Below are positions 9,969-18,369 of a DNA stretch of 64,000 nt, in pieces. How positions within the stretch are numbered: position 1 is the stretch's first letter; every line of letters starts with the position of its first letter. Below the pieces are notes generated by a model, which ran no database searches, was not told where the DNA came from, and saw nothing but the letters and a program-made list of their open reading frames with translations. Source of the stretch: DATKMP01 sp963790045 (GTDB lineage Bacteria; Bacteroidota; Ignavibacteria; UBA10030); assembly GCA_963790045.1 (NCBI GenBank), contig CAWBMS010000010.1, positions 58,735-122,734 of the forward strand, read 5' to 3'. Made by a program: the position numbers and the translations under genes.

Positions 9969-11660
9969 TTATTTCTTTCCCTGTCCCTGTTGAGCAATTT
10001 TTGCCCACGTATCTTTTAACGTTACAATACGGTTAAAGACCGGCGCATTGGGTTTGGAGTCTTTGGCGTCCGCACAAAAATATCCGACGCGTTCAAACTG
10101 GAATCGTTCACCTGCTTTTGCCTTGCCGAGCAGCGGCTCCAACTTTGCATTCGTCAGAACTTGCAACGAAGTCGGATTGAGATTATCGAGAAATGTTTTT
10201 CCTTCTTCTACATCGTCCGGATTTTCTTTGAGGAAGAGACGATCGTACAATCGCACTTCTGCACTAACGGCATGCTGTGCCGATACCCAGTGAATCGTGG
10301 ATTTCACTTTGCGATTTGCGGTCGGCGTTCCGCTTTTGGTCAGCGGATCGTAGGTGCAATGTAATTCTACAATATTTCCCTGAGTGTCTTTAATGACTTG
10401 TTCACATTTAATGATGTAGGCATAGCGCAAACGGACTTCATTGCCCGGATACATCCGGTAATATTTCGGCGGCGGTACTTCGCGGAAATCCTCTTGATCG
10501 ATATAGAGTTCACGCGAGAAGGGAATAGGATGTGTTCCCGCAGATTCATCTTCAGGATTATTCACCGCGGGCAATTCTTCAACCTGTCCTTCGGGATAAT
10601 TTGTGATGACGACTTTAATTGGATTGAGTACCGCCATGGCACGCTGTGCGCGCTTATTCAAATCTTCACGGATGCACCATTCCAGCATGGAGACATCAAT
10701 CAAACTATCTTTTTTTGAAACACCGATGCGGTCGCAAAATTCTCGAATTGATTCAGATGTATAACCGCGGCGACGGAATCCGGCGATGGTGGACATGCGC
10801 GGATCATCCCAGCCGCTCACATGTTTTTCGTTCACGAGTTGCAGCAATTTGCGTTTGCTCATGATCGTGTAAGTCAAATTCAATCGCGCAAATTCGATCT
10901 GCTGCGGATGATAAATTCCTAATTCGTCTAAGAACCAGTCGTATAACGGGCGGTGGTTTTCAAATTCCAAAGTGCAAATAGAATGCGTTATACCTTCAAT
11001 AGAATCTTCTAATCCGTGCGCCCAGTCGTACATCGGATAAATACACCATTTGCTTCCTTGTCGATGGTGGTCTTCATGCACGATGCGGTACATAATCGGG
11101 TCGCGCAAGTTCACATTCGAGGAAGCCATGTCGATTTTTGCTCGAAGCGTTTTCGTGCCATCAGGGAATTCGCCTTTTCGCATTCGTTCGAAAAGATCAA
11201 GGTTCTCTTCAATGCTCCTATTGCGATAGGGACTTTCTTTTCCCGGCTCTGTCAACGTGCCACGCATTTCACGGATCTGATCTGCGTTTAAATCACAAAC
11301 ATACGCTTTCCCTTTTTTGATGAGTTGAATCGCCCATTCGAACATCTGATCGAAATAATCGGAAGCATACAATAAGCGATCTTCAAAATCGCCGCCGAGC
11401 CATTTCACGTCATCAATAATCGAATCGACATATTCCTGCTCTTCTTTGGAAGGATTGGTATCGTCGAAACGCATATTGAACTTGCCTTTGTAATCGCGCG
11501 CAATACCGTAATTCAAATTAATGGATTTTGCATGACCGATGTGCAGGTAGCCGTTCGGTTCGGGCGGAAAGCGTGTGTGTACTCGTCCGTTAAATTTGTT
11601 GGTCGTTAAATCTTTGTCGATGATTTCGCGGACGAAATCATTTTTTTCTATTGGTTCCAT
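9969..11660 (-). CDS. glnS: Glutaminyl-tRNA synthetase
   Basis: This class I synthetase attaches glutamine directly to tRNA-Gln. At 563 residues it has the usual bacterial GlnRS length. HIGH is at residues 40-43 within NGYLHIGHAKS, and the KMSKS-like MSKRK is at 267-271. The C-terminal half contains the anticodon-binding beta-barrels. Because gltX is also present, the organism probably does not depend on the GatCAB transamidation route for Gln-tRNA, although GatCAB genes could lie elsewhere. The gene follows glnA on the same strand but is separated from it by a terminator hairpin. Confidence 0.97.
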   Translation of the reverse strand: MEPIEKNDFVREIIDKDLTTNKFNGRVHTRFPPEPNGYLHIGHAKSINLNYGIARDYKGKFNMRFDDTNPSKEEQEYVDSIIDDVKWLGGDFEDRLLYASDYFDQMFEWAIQLIKKGKAYVCDLNADQIREMRGTLTEPGKESPYRNRSIEENLDLFERMRKGEFPDGTKTLRAKIDMASSNVNLRDPIMYRIVHEDHHRQGSKWCIYPMYDWAHGLEDSIEGITHSICTLEFENHRPLYDWFLDELGIYHPQQIEFARLNLTYTIMSKRKLLQLVNEKHVSGWDDPRMSTIAGFRRRGYTSESIREFCDRIGVSKKDSLIDVSMLEWCIREDLNKRAQRAMAVLNPIKVVITNYPEGQVEELPAVNNPEDESAGTHPIPFSRELYIDQEDFREVPPPKYYRMYPGNEVRLRYAYIIKCEQVIKDTQGNIVELHCTYDPLTKSGTPTANRKVKSTIHWVSAQHAVSAEVRLYDRLFLKENPDDVEEGKTFLDNLNPTSLQVLTNAKLEPLLGKAKAGERFQFERVGYFCADAKDSKPNAPVFNRIVTLKDTWAKIAQQGQGKK

Positions 11661-11763
11661 AAGTGTTTCAATTCAATATTCAAGTTAAAGTATAGAATAG
11701 TATAAGAAAAAAGTTCGATAATGAAAACTATTAAATACAGGAAGAAAGGGAAGAACGATAAAT

Positions 11764-11798
11764 AAAAAACCCGAACTGAAAGACTCAATCCGGGTTTT
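11764..11798 (-). terminator. Terminator downstream of glnA
   Basis: AAAACCCG (ending at 11773) pairs with CGGGTTTT (11791-11798). Extra A residues on the left give a T run on the minus strand. It lies between the glnA stop (11826) and the glnS start. Confidence 0.75.
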
Positions 11799-11825
11799 CC
11801 CTTTCGAAGGTAATCGAACGATTGC

Positions 11826-13916
11826 TTAGACTCTGAAGAGGAGGTCAGCATACGTTGGCAACGGCCAGATGCTTTCTTCCACAAGAGTTTCTAATTTATC
11901 GCCGTCCACGCGTAATTTACTCATCGCAACGAAAACCACATCGCGATAATATTCGGCTTGCTTCAATGCGCCGTCGCCAATTTCCCCGTCTAACGTCGCT
12001 GTCAACGCATCGATATTTTTTGAGAACGAATCGATGGTGGTCGTCAGTTCCGTCAACAGTTTTTCAGCAGCGCTCGATTTTGCAGAAACGCTTTTGAATG
12101 CTGCAATATCAGCAGCAATTTTTCCGGCAAAAGAAAGAGACGCCGGAAGAATTTCGCGTTTTGCCATATCCAGCATCGTCAATGCTTCAATGTTAATGAC
12201 TTTCGTGTAACCTTCAAGGTGGATTTCATACCGCGAGTGTAATTCTTCTTTGCTCAGCACGCCATGTTTTCCATAGACCTTCACGACTTCAGGAGTAATC
12301 AACGTTTTAATTGCCTCAACCGTGGATTTGATGTTCGGCAATTTCCGCTTCTCCGCTTCAACAACCCAATCCGGTGCGTAGTTGTTGCCGTTGAAGATAA
12401 TACGTTTGTGTTTCTTCACGATTTCTTTTACAATCGCTTGAGATTCTGCATCGACGTCTTTTGCTTTTTCAAGACGATCAGCGATGCGCGATAACGTTTC
12501 GGCAACAATCGTATTCAAAGCTGTATTCGGTTCTGCAATGGAAGCAGAGGATGCGACCATGCGGAATTCGAACTTGTTGCCTGTAAATGCAAACGGCGAT
12601 GTGCGGTTGCGATCTGTCGAATCTTTTGGCAACGCAGGCAGAGTTGTAACGCCAAGTTTCAATTCGCCGCCTTGCTTGGAAGATTTTGCTCCGCCATTAT
12701 TTTCGATTTGTTCTAAAATGTCGGTCAATTGATCGCCAAGGAAGATGGAAATAATTGCCGGAGGTGCTTCATTGGCGCCAAGGCGATGATCGTTTCCTGG
12801 ATTGGAAGCTGCAACGCGCAAAACAGCTGCATACTCATCAACGGCTTCAATTACGGCAGCAAGGAACAATAAAAATTGTTCATTGTCGTGCGGTGTTTTT
12901 CCCGGCTCAAGAAGATTCTGTCCGTCATTAGTGCTCATAGACCAGTTGTTATGTTTTCCAGAACCGTTGACACCTGCGAACGGTTTTTCATGAAGCAATG
13001 CAACTAACCCATGGCGGTTTGCAACTTTTTTCAAAGTTTCCATTACCAATTGATTATGATCGGTCGCAATATTCGTGGTGGAAAAAATCGGAGCAAGTTC
13101 ATGTTGTGCAGGGGCAACTTCATTGTGCTTTGTTTTGGAAAGAACGCCGAGCTTCCAGAGTTCTTCATCGACTTCCAACATAAATGCTGCAATGCGTTCT
13201 TTTAAGATGCCGAAATAATGATCTTCTAATTCCTGACCTTTAGGCGGCTTTGCGCCGAACAAGGTACGTCCGGTAAGAATTAAATCTTTTCGTTTGTCGC
13301 ACAACGCTTTATCGATAACAAAATATTCTTGTTCCGGTCCGACGGTTGTCGTTACTTTTGTCGCTGTGGTATTACCTAAAACTTTTAAGACGCGAACAGC
13401 TTGTTTGGAAAGTGCTTCCATAGAACGTAACAACGGTGTCTTTTTGTCGAGTGCTTCGCCGGTATAAGAAGCGAATGCCGTCGGAATATACAAGGTGTTG
13501 TTTTTGTAGAATGCCGGAGAAGTTGCATCCCAAGCCGTGTACCCGCGTGCTTCAAATGTTGCACGCAATCCGCCGGAAGGGAACGATGAAGCATCCGGTT
13601 CGCCTTTAATCAATTCTTTACCTGAAAATTCCATGATAATCCGACCATCGGCGGTCGGAGAAATGAAAGAATCATGTTTTTCTGCCGTGATTCCTGTCAT
13701 CGGTTGAAACCAGTGCGTGAAATGTGTTGCACCTTTTTCGATTGCCCAATCTTTCATAGCGTTTGCTACAATATCGGCAACCGATGGATCTAACGCCAAC
13801 CCTTCATCGATGGTCTTTCGCAATGCTTTGTATGTGCTCTTTGGTAGGCGTGCTCGCTGAACAGCATCATTGAACACGTTGGAAGCGAATAGATTTTCTA
13901 ACGATTCTTTACCCAT
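11826..13916 (-). CDS. glnA: Type III glutamine synthetase
   Basis: This enzyme forms glutamine from glutamate, ammonia and ATP, the main ammonium-assimilation step. The 696-residue length and a GSIII-type N-terminus place it in the large type III class, not the roughly 450-residue type I enzyme. Conserved segments include EQEYFVID, the NGSGKHNNWSM nucleotide/glutamate region, NDHRLGANEAPP and NRTSPFAFTGNKFEFR. The Shine-Dalgarno sequence AAGGAG precedes the ATG at 13916. A pair of identical 17-base direct repeats lies just upstream and may be regulator sites. A terminator follows the gene. Confidence 0.96.
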   Translation of the reverse strand: MGKESLENLFASNVFNDAVQRARLPKSTYKALRKTIDEGLALDPSVADIVANAMKDWAIEKGATHFTHWFQPMTGITAEKHDSFISPTADGRIIMEFSGKELIKGEPDASSFPSGGLRATFEARGYTAWDATSPAFYKNNTLYIPTAFASYTGEALDKKTPLLRSMEALSKQAVRVLKVLGNTTATKVTTTVGPEQEYFVIDKALCDKRKDLILTGRTLFGAKPPKGQELEDHYFGILKERIAAFMLEVDEELWKLGVLSKTKHNEVAPAQHELAPIFSTTNIATDHNQLVMETLKKVANRHGLVALLHEKPFAGVNGSGKHNNWSMSTNDGQNLLEPGKTPHDNEQFLLFLAAVIEAVDEYAAVLRVAASNPGNDHRLGANEAPPAIISIFLGDQLTDILEQIENNGGAKSSKQGGELKLGVTTLPALPKDSTDRNRTSPFAFTGNKFEFRMVASSASIAEPNTALNTIVAETLSRIADRLEKAKDVDAESQAIVKEIVKKHKRIIFNGNNYAPDWVVEAEKRKLPNIKSTVEAIKTLITPEVVKVYGKHGVLSKEELHSRYEIHLEGYTKVINIEALTMLDMAKREILPASLSFAGKIAADIAAFKSVSAKSSAAEKLLTELTTTIDSFSKNIDALTATLDGEIGDGALKQAEYYRDVVFVAMSKLRVDGDKLETLVEESIWPLPTYADLLFRV

Positions 13917-13947
13917 TTTTATGATCTCCTTAGTTTGTGATTATTGC

Positions 13948-13995
13948 ACCTTATTTATTTATGTTCAAATGTAAAATAACCTTATTTATTTATGT
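13948..13995 (-). promoter_or_regulatory. Two 17-base direct repeats upstream of glnA
   Basis: ACCTTATTTATTTATGT occurs exactly twice, at 13948-13964 and 13979-13995, with starts 31 bases apart (about three helical turns). The nearer copy ends 32 bases from the glnA start codon. Same-face spacing suggests paired binding sites for a nitrogen regulator, but no regulator is identified. Confidence 0.5.
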
Positions 13996-14234
13996 ATGCA
14001 ACAAAAAAAATCGAATATTAATAAATATTATTAAATGAAAGAACTATTACCGATAATAAGCTAACATAAAATGTAAATGAATTTCCTTAAAAAAACTTAA
14101 AAGAATGCATCTCCATGAAAACATCTTATCATTGTAATTTGCGCACGAGCATCAATTGGCAATTTCTCTATCTTGCATTTAGTCGTATCTCCAAGTATCT
14201 TTCATAAGGAAATTCGAAACAAAAATAGGTGAAG

Positions 14235-14262
14235 GCGTTTCGAGAAGCGAAGCGCTTTTTTT
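14235..14262 (+). terminator. Terminator-like hairpin in the gltX leader
   Basis: GCGTTTCG (14235-14242) pairs with CGAAGCGC (14248-14255), 8 bp with one G-U, followed by seven T. It ends 13 bases before the gltX start codon, so it would act within the gltX leader (attenuation) or end a short upstream transcript. Confidence 0.6.
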
Positions 14263-14275
14263 ATGTTAAGAAGAA

Positions 14276-15733
14276 ATGAATATGAGTAACGACATTCGAG
14301 TGCGATTTGCACCAAGCCCAACAGGATATTTGCACGTCGGCGGATTGCGTACGGCGCTGTATAATTATCTTTTTGCAAAGCATCAAAACGGAAAATTTAT
14401 TCTCCGCATCGAAGATACCGATCAATCTAGAAAAGTTGAAGGTGCCGTTGAAAATTTAATTCAAACGCTCAAATGGGCTGGTATTGATTACGACGAAGGT
14501 CTAGACAAAGATGGTGGTTTCGGTCCATACGTTCAATCACAGCGGCTTCCAATCTATCAAAAGCATGCAAAAGAATTAGTCCAACAAGGACATGCGTATT
14601 ACTGTTTTTGTTCTGCTGAACGCCTTGCGGAAGTGAAGAATAAAAACAAAGAATTAAAACTGCCGTTTTCCTACGATCGCCACTGCCGGAACATTGTGCC
14701 GGAAGAAGCGCAGCGAAGAGTCGATGCAGGTGCGCCGCATGTGATTCGTATGAAAATGCCATTGGAAGGTGAGTTGACGTTTGAAGATGTTATCCGTGGC
14801 AAGGTAACGATAGGATTCAATGTGCTGGATGATCAAGTCTTGATCAAGTCCGATGGATTTCCGACCTATCATCTTGCAGTTGTGGTGGACGATCATCTTA
14901 TGGGCATTACGCATGTCATTCGCGGGGAAGAATGGCTCTCAAGCACCCCGAAACATATTTTGCTGTATCAATTTTTCGGATGGGAGTTGCCGGTGATGGC
15001 GCATTTACCGTTGCTGTTGAATCCCGATAAATCCAAACTCAGCAAGCGGCAGGGCGATGTTGCGGTGGAAGATTATCGCAACAAAGGATATTTAAAAGAA
15101 GCGCTCGTGAACTTTGTTGCGCTGCTTGGTTGGAATCCAGGCGATGACCGTGAAATATTTTCGATGGAACAATTGGTCCAAGAATTTTCATTAGAACGTG
15201 TTGGCAAATCCGGTGCGGTATTTAATGTGGAAAAATTGAATTGGTTGAATCAGCAACATCTTCGTTTGAAAACGAAAGAAGCATTAGCTTCGATGATGAA
15301 GCCAATGCTTGCCGCAAAAGGCATCACGATTGAAGATGATGATTATCTTGCATCGGTGATCGAATTATTGAAAGACCGCTTAACGTTCCCGCAGGATTTT
15401 TTGAACATTGCGGAATATTTTTTTGTTGATCCGAACAATTATGAAGAAGCGGCGATCAAAAAAAATTGGACAGCAGAAACGCCCGCACGTGTGCGGCAGC
15501 TTGCCGATGTTTTGGATGCTTTGAGCGTGTTTACCCATGATTCGATTGAAACAGCGCTGCGTTCATTAGCGGAACAGTTGCAAATCAAAACAAGCCAGCT
15601 TATCCATCCAACACGTCTTGCGGTATCAGGAAAATCTGCCGGGCCCGGATTATTCGAAATGATGGCGGTGATGGGAAAAGATATTGTTGTGCGAAGATTG
15701 CGGACGGCAGCAGAAAAAATATCTCCCGCATAA
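14276..15733 (+). CDS. gltX: Glutamyl-tRNA synthetase
   Basis: This discriminating class I synthetase charges tRNA-Glu. The 485-residue product starts with RVRFAPSPTGYLHVGG, in which HVGG (residues 20-23) is the HIGH-equivalent. The KMSKS-equivalent KLSKR lies near residue 258. The ATG at 14276 and one six bases later are both possible starts. A terminator-like hairpin ends 13 bases upstream, which raises possible attenuation. The folB-folK-dNK genes follow on the same strand after about 50 bases and may be cotranscribed. Confidence 0.96.
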   Translation: MNMSNDIRVRFAPSPTGYLHVGGLRTALYNYLFAKHQNGKFILRIEDTDQSRKVEGAVENLIQTLKWAGIDYDEGLDKDGGFGPYVQSQRLPIYQKHAKELVQQGHAYYCFCSAERLAEVKNKNKELKLPFSYDRHCRNIVPEEAQRRVDAGAPHVIRMKMPLEGELTFEDVIRGKVTIGFNVLDDQVLIKSDGFPTYHLAVVVDDHLMGITHVIRGEEWLSSTPKHILLYQFFGWELPVMAHLPLLLNPDKSKLSKRQGDVAVEDYRNKGYLKEALVNFVALLGWNPGDDREIFSMEQLVQEFSLERVGKSGAVFNVEKLNWLNQQHLRLKTKEALASMMKPMLAAKGITIEDDDYLASVIELLKDRLTFPQDFLNIAEYFFVDPNNYEEAAIKKNWTAETPARVRQLADVLDALSVFTHDSIETALRSLAEQLQIKTSQLIHPTRLAVSGKSAGPGLFEMMAVMGKDIVVRRLRTAAEKISPA

Positions 15734-15783
15734 ATTGTTTTTCGTTACATCGTTCTCTATATTTATCCGCGCATTATATCATT

Positions 15784-16173
15784 ATGAGCAAAAAGCACCA
15801 TACCATGCAGGGAATTATTCGTTTGCACAATGCCGTGTTTTATGCCTATCACGGTGTTTTGACGGACGAACAAAACCTTGGCGGAAAATTTGAAGTCGAT
15901 GTCGAACTGCATTGTGATTTTTCAAAAGGCGCACAGAGCGATCGATTGGAAGATACAGTCAACTACGAGCGTGTCTATGATTCTATTCGTACGATTGTGC
16001 TGGAGAAAAAACATTTATTGCTCGAGTCGCTTTCGAGTACCATTGGAAAAACAATTCTAGAAAAATTTTCCTTGGTGCAAGAAGTAATAGTGCGCGTTCG
16101 CAAACCCGGTGCGCCTGTGAAAGGTGTTATTGATTATGTGGAAGTTGAAATAACGGAGTCACGGAAATCGTAA
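15784..16173 (+). CDS. folB: Dihydroneopterin aldolase
   Basis: FolB converts 7,8-dihydroneopterin to 6-hydroxymethyl-dihydropterin in folate synthesis. The 129-residue protein shows the family pattern: FYAYHGVL near the N-terminus with the substrate-contact residues, DTVNYERVYD, the catalytic-lysine region VRVRKPGAPVKG, and a final YVEVEI strand. It may start at 15784 or at the in-frame ATG at 15805, since the seven extra residues are not conserved-looking. It is followed five bases later by folK, the next pathway enzyme, which supports an operon. Confidence 0.93.
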   Translation: MSKKHHTMQGIIRLHNAVFYAYHGVLTDEQNLGGKFEVDVELHCDFSKGAQSDRLEDTVNYERVYDSIRTIVLEKKHLLLESLSSTIGKTILEKFSLVQEVIVRVRKPGAPVKGVIDYVEVEITESRKS

Positions 16174-16178
16174 TACCT

Positions 16179-16692
16179 ATGGCTCGTATTTTCATCGGTC
16201 TCGGGTCGAATGTCGGTGAGCGGCTGGCAGTATTTGCAACACGCATTAACATTATTGAATGCCGTACCCGCATTGCGATTGGTCGCGTGTTCGTCCGTTT
16301 ATGAAACCGAACCGGTCGGCCAAAAAGATCAGCCGATTTTTCTCAATGCCGTCGTCGAGATTCAATCGGAGGCGCCGCCTCAAGAATTATTGCGGGTTGC
16401 AAAAGAAATAGAACAACAAATGGGACGCACCAAAACAGAACGGTGGGGACCAAGAGAAATTGATATTGATGTGTTGTATTACGGCGATGTGGTGTTCAAG
16501 GATGCCGATTTGTGTTTGCCGCATCCCGAAGCCGCGAACCGGAGATTTGTATTGATTCCGTTAAAAGAAATTGCGGCAGAATTTGTTGATCCGCTGCATA
16601 AGCGTACGATCGATGAATTATTGCGCTGCTGTCCGGATACAAGCGCTGTTCGCCGATCATCAAAACTTGTGTATCAGCAAATGGAGAATTAG
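16179..16692 (+). pseudogene. folK: 2-amino-4-hydroxy-6-hydroxymethyldihydropteridine pyrophosphokinase, frame disrupted
   Basis: FolK transfers pyrophosphate from ATP to hydroxymethyl-dihydropterin. The ATG at 16179 gives the expected N-terminus (IFIGLGSNVGERL). The frame then shifts +1 near 16225-16226, in CTGGCAG. After removing one G the chain continues with QYLQHALTLLNAV and the HPPK signatures YETEPVG, FLNAVVEI, RWGPREIDIDVL and LPHPE. The whole would be about 170 residues. The enzyme is normally essential, so an insertion error in the sequence is more likely than a true loss. It is followed within three bases by a deoxynucleoside kinase. Confidence 0.9.
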
Positions 16693-16695
16693 ATC

Positions 16696-17349
16696 GTGCA
16701 GTTGTCTTCTGAAATACATTATATTGCAATTGAAGGAGTTATTGGTGCAGGCAAGACATCGCTTGCACGTATGTTGTCCGAACGACTCGGCGCACGATTA
16801 GTGCTGGAGCAATTTGAAGAAAATCCTTTTCTTCCAAATTTTTACGAAGACCCAGAGCACTTTGCCTTCCAAACGCAAATATTTTTCCTTCTCAGCAGAT
16901 ACAAACAACAACAGGAATTGTATCAGGCAGACTTGTTTCATTCTCACATCGTTTCGGATTACATTTTTGAAAAAGATAAAATTTTCGCATATCTCACGTT
17001 ACGTGATGATGAATTGAAACTGTATGAAAATGTTTTAACCGCTATCGAAAAAAGTATTCCGCCGCCCGATCTTGTTGTCTATCTTCAATCTGGTGTCGAA
17101 CGATTGTTGGACAATATCAAAGTTCGCGGGCGGGAAATGGAACGCAATATGTCCGATGAATATATCCGCGAATTGAACGAAGCATATAACTATTTTTTCT
17201 TCCGGTATAAATCTGCACCGCTGCTGATTGTGAAGGCGACGGAAATTGATTTTGTGAACAACCCCGATCACTTTGAAGATTTGCTGGAACAGATTCTTCG
17301 CCCCAATAAAGCACCGGTCGAATATTATAATCCGTTGGTCAAAAAATAA
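16696..17349 (+). CDS. Deoxynucleoside kinase (dAK/dGK/dCK family)
   Basis: This kinase phosphorylates a deoxynucleoside in nucleotide salvage. A P-loop (GVIGAGKT) lies at residues 14-21. The DYIFEKDKIFA segment and the RGREMERNM lid-type Arg motif are typical of bacterial deoxyadenosine/deoxyguanosine kinases. Substrate choice cannot be read from the sequence. The start codon is GTG at 16696, three bases after the folK stop. The folK-dNK order is common in related bacteria (general knowledge). Confidence 0.9.
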   Translation: MQLSSEIHYIAIEGVIGAGKTSLARMLSERLGARLVLEQFEENPFLPNFYEDPEHFAFQTQIFFLLSRYKQQQELYQADLFHSHIVSDYIFEKDKIFAYLTLRDDELKLYENVLTAIEKSIPPPDLVVYLQSGVERLLDNIKVRGREMERNMSDEYIRELNEAYNYFFFRYKSAPLLIVKATEIDFVNNPDHFEDLLEQILRPNKAPVEYYNPLVKK

Positions 17350-17360
17350 AAGGCAGGCAC

Positions 17361-17558
17361 GTGCTTTACGAACTTTTTCGTTTTTGTATCAATGTATTTA
17401 TTGTGTATATCGTCTTTCTCATAGCCAAAGATATAGCAAGAATATTATTTGGTAGCAGACAAGCACGCCATACGAAACCGCCTGTCGTTGTGCAGCCGCA
17501 TCCGGAACAAAAGCAACCATATCAAGATGTTCAGGATGCCAAATTCACGGAAAAATAA
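17361..17558 (+). CDS. Small membrane protein, unknown function
   Basis: The 65-residue protein starts with GTG, 11 bases after the kinase gene. It has one hydrophobic helix (residues about 7-28) followed by a basic turn (RQARH). A soluble tail is rich in Pro and Gln and ends in YQDVQDAKFTEK. The terminal DVxDAKFxE pattern looks like a conserved motif rather than chance. I do not recognise a function. The close spacing suggests translation with the folate/dNK operon. Confidence 0.65.
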   Translation: MLYELFRFCINVFIVYIVFLIAKDIARILFGSRQARHTKPPVVVQPHPEQKQPYQDVQDAKFTEK

Positions 17559-17672
17559 TTTTGATAAACAATCGTGAAGAGGATTTATGATCAAAGTTTT
17601 ATTTGTTTGATTTCTCTTCAATTGTTGTGTATCTTAATTCAGTTCGTAAGTAAAAAAAGTTCTTTGAACAAT

Positions 17673-17805
17673 TCCTTTAATTCCTATCCGGCGAGGTAGG
17701 AAAGGGCAAATGAAAAGTATTTCAAGTGGTACGTGCGGAGCGTGTTTCATACGCAATGCAAAAGTGTAAAACCCTTTCTCGATAATGCCGGGAAAGGGTT
17801 TTTTT
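17673..17805 (+). promoter_or_regulatory. PyrR-type transcription attenuator of the pyr operon
   Basis: Three elements are visible. First, an anti-antiterminator stem TTCCTATC (17681-17688) pairs with GGTAGGAA (17695-17702) and is capped by the hexaloop CGGCGA, which matches the PyrR CNGNGA consensus; an AA bulge and a lower CTTT/AGGG stem lie below. Second, AAAGGG at 17701-17706 overlaps that stem and can pair with CCCTTT at 17772-17777 as an antiterminator. Third, a terminator AAAACCCTTTC (17768-17778) pairs with GAAAGGGTTTT (17792-17802) and runs into T to 17805. PyrR bound with UMP would favour termination. Confidence 0.88.
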
Positions 17806-17817
17806 ATGGAGGTCACA

Positions 17818-18369
17818 TTGAAAACACAAATCCTTGACGCCGCCGGCGTCCGGCGAACCATCAATCGCCTTGCTCATGAATTGGTGGAGAACAACAAAGA
17901 GTTGGAAAGCGTTGCACTGGTCGGTATTCGCACACGCGGCGAACATCTGGCGCATCGTCTTGCAAAGTTAATTCACGAGATCGAAGGGAAAACAGTACAA
18001 GTCGGCATTTTGGATATCACATTGTATCGCGATGATCTGCACGGGCGTTTAGATCAACCTAAATTAAAATCCACGGATATTTTATTCGACATTAAAAATA
18101 AGACATTGATTTTGGTAGATGATGTTCTTTTTACCGGCCGCACAATTCGTTCAGCACTCAATGCATTGATGGATATTGGAAGGCCAGCGCAAATAGAATT
18201 ACTTGTGCTTGCAGATCGCGGGCACCGCGAACTTCCCATCAAAGCGGATTTTGTCGGAAAGAATATCCCGACGTCTCTTGCGCAAGAAGTAAAAGTCTTG
18301 CTTGCAGAAGTGGACGGCGAGGATGGAATTTATCTCAGTGAAGCCGATACGAAGGAGGATGGAAAATGA
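17818..18369 (+). CDS. pyrR: Bifunctional pyr operon regulator / uracil phosphoribosyltransferase
   Basis: PyrR binds pyr mRNA when UMP is high and also makes UMP from uracil and PRPP. The 183-residue product begins KTQILDAAGVRRTINRLAHE, as expected, and has the PRPP loop LILVDDVLFTGRTI. The start chosen is TTG at 17818, five bases after GGAGG (17808-17812). An ATG at 17806 would place its ribosome site inside the terminator. The gene lies directly behind a recognisable PyrR attenuator and overlaps pyrB by four bases, so it probably regulates its own operon. Confidence 0.94.
   Translation: MKTQILDAAGVRRTINRLAHELVENNKELESVALVGIRTRGEHLAHRLAKLIHEIEGKTVQVGILDITLYRDDLHGRLDQPKLKSTDILFDIKNKTLILVDDVLFTGRTIRSALNALMDIGRPAQIELLVLADRGHRELPIKADFVGKNIPTSLAQEVKVLLAEVDGEDGIYLSEADTKEDGK

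Larger units (their letters stand above)
13917..14275. other. Divergent intergenic region between glnA and gltX
   Basis: About 360 AT-rich bases contain no convincing gene. The left part holds the glnA Shine-Dalgarno sequence and the paired 17-base repeats. The right end holds the hairpin with a T run directly ahead of gltX. Nothing else could be recognised between 14000 and 14230. Confidence 0.7.
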
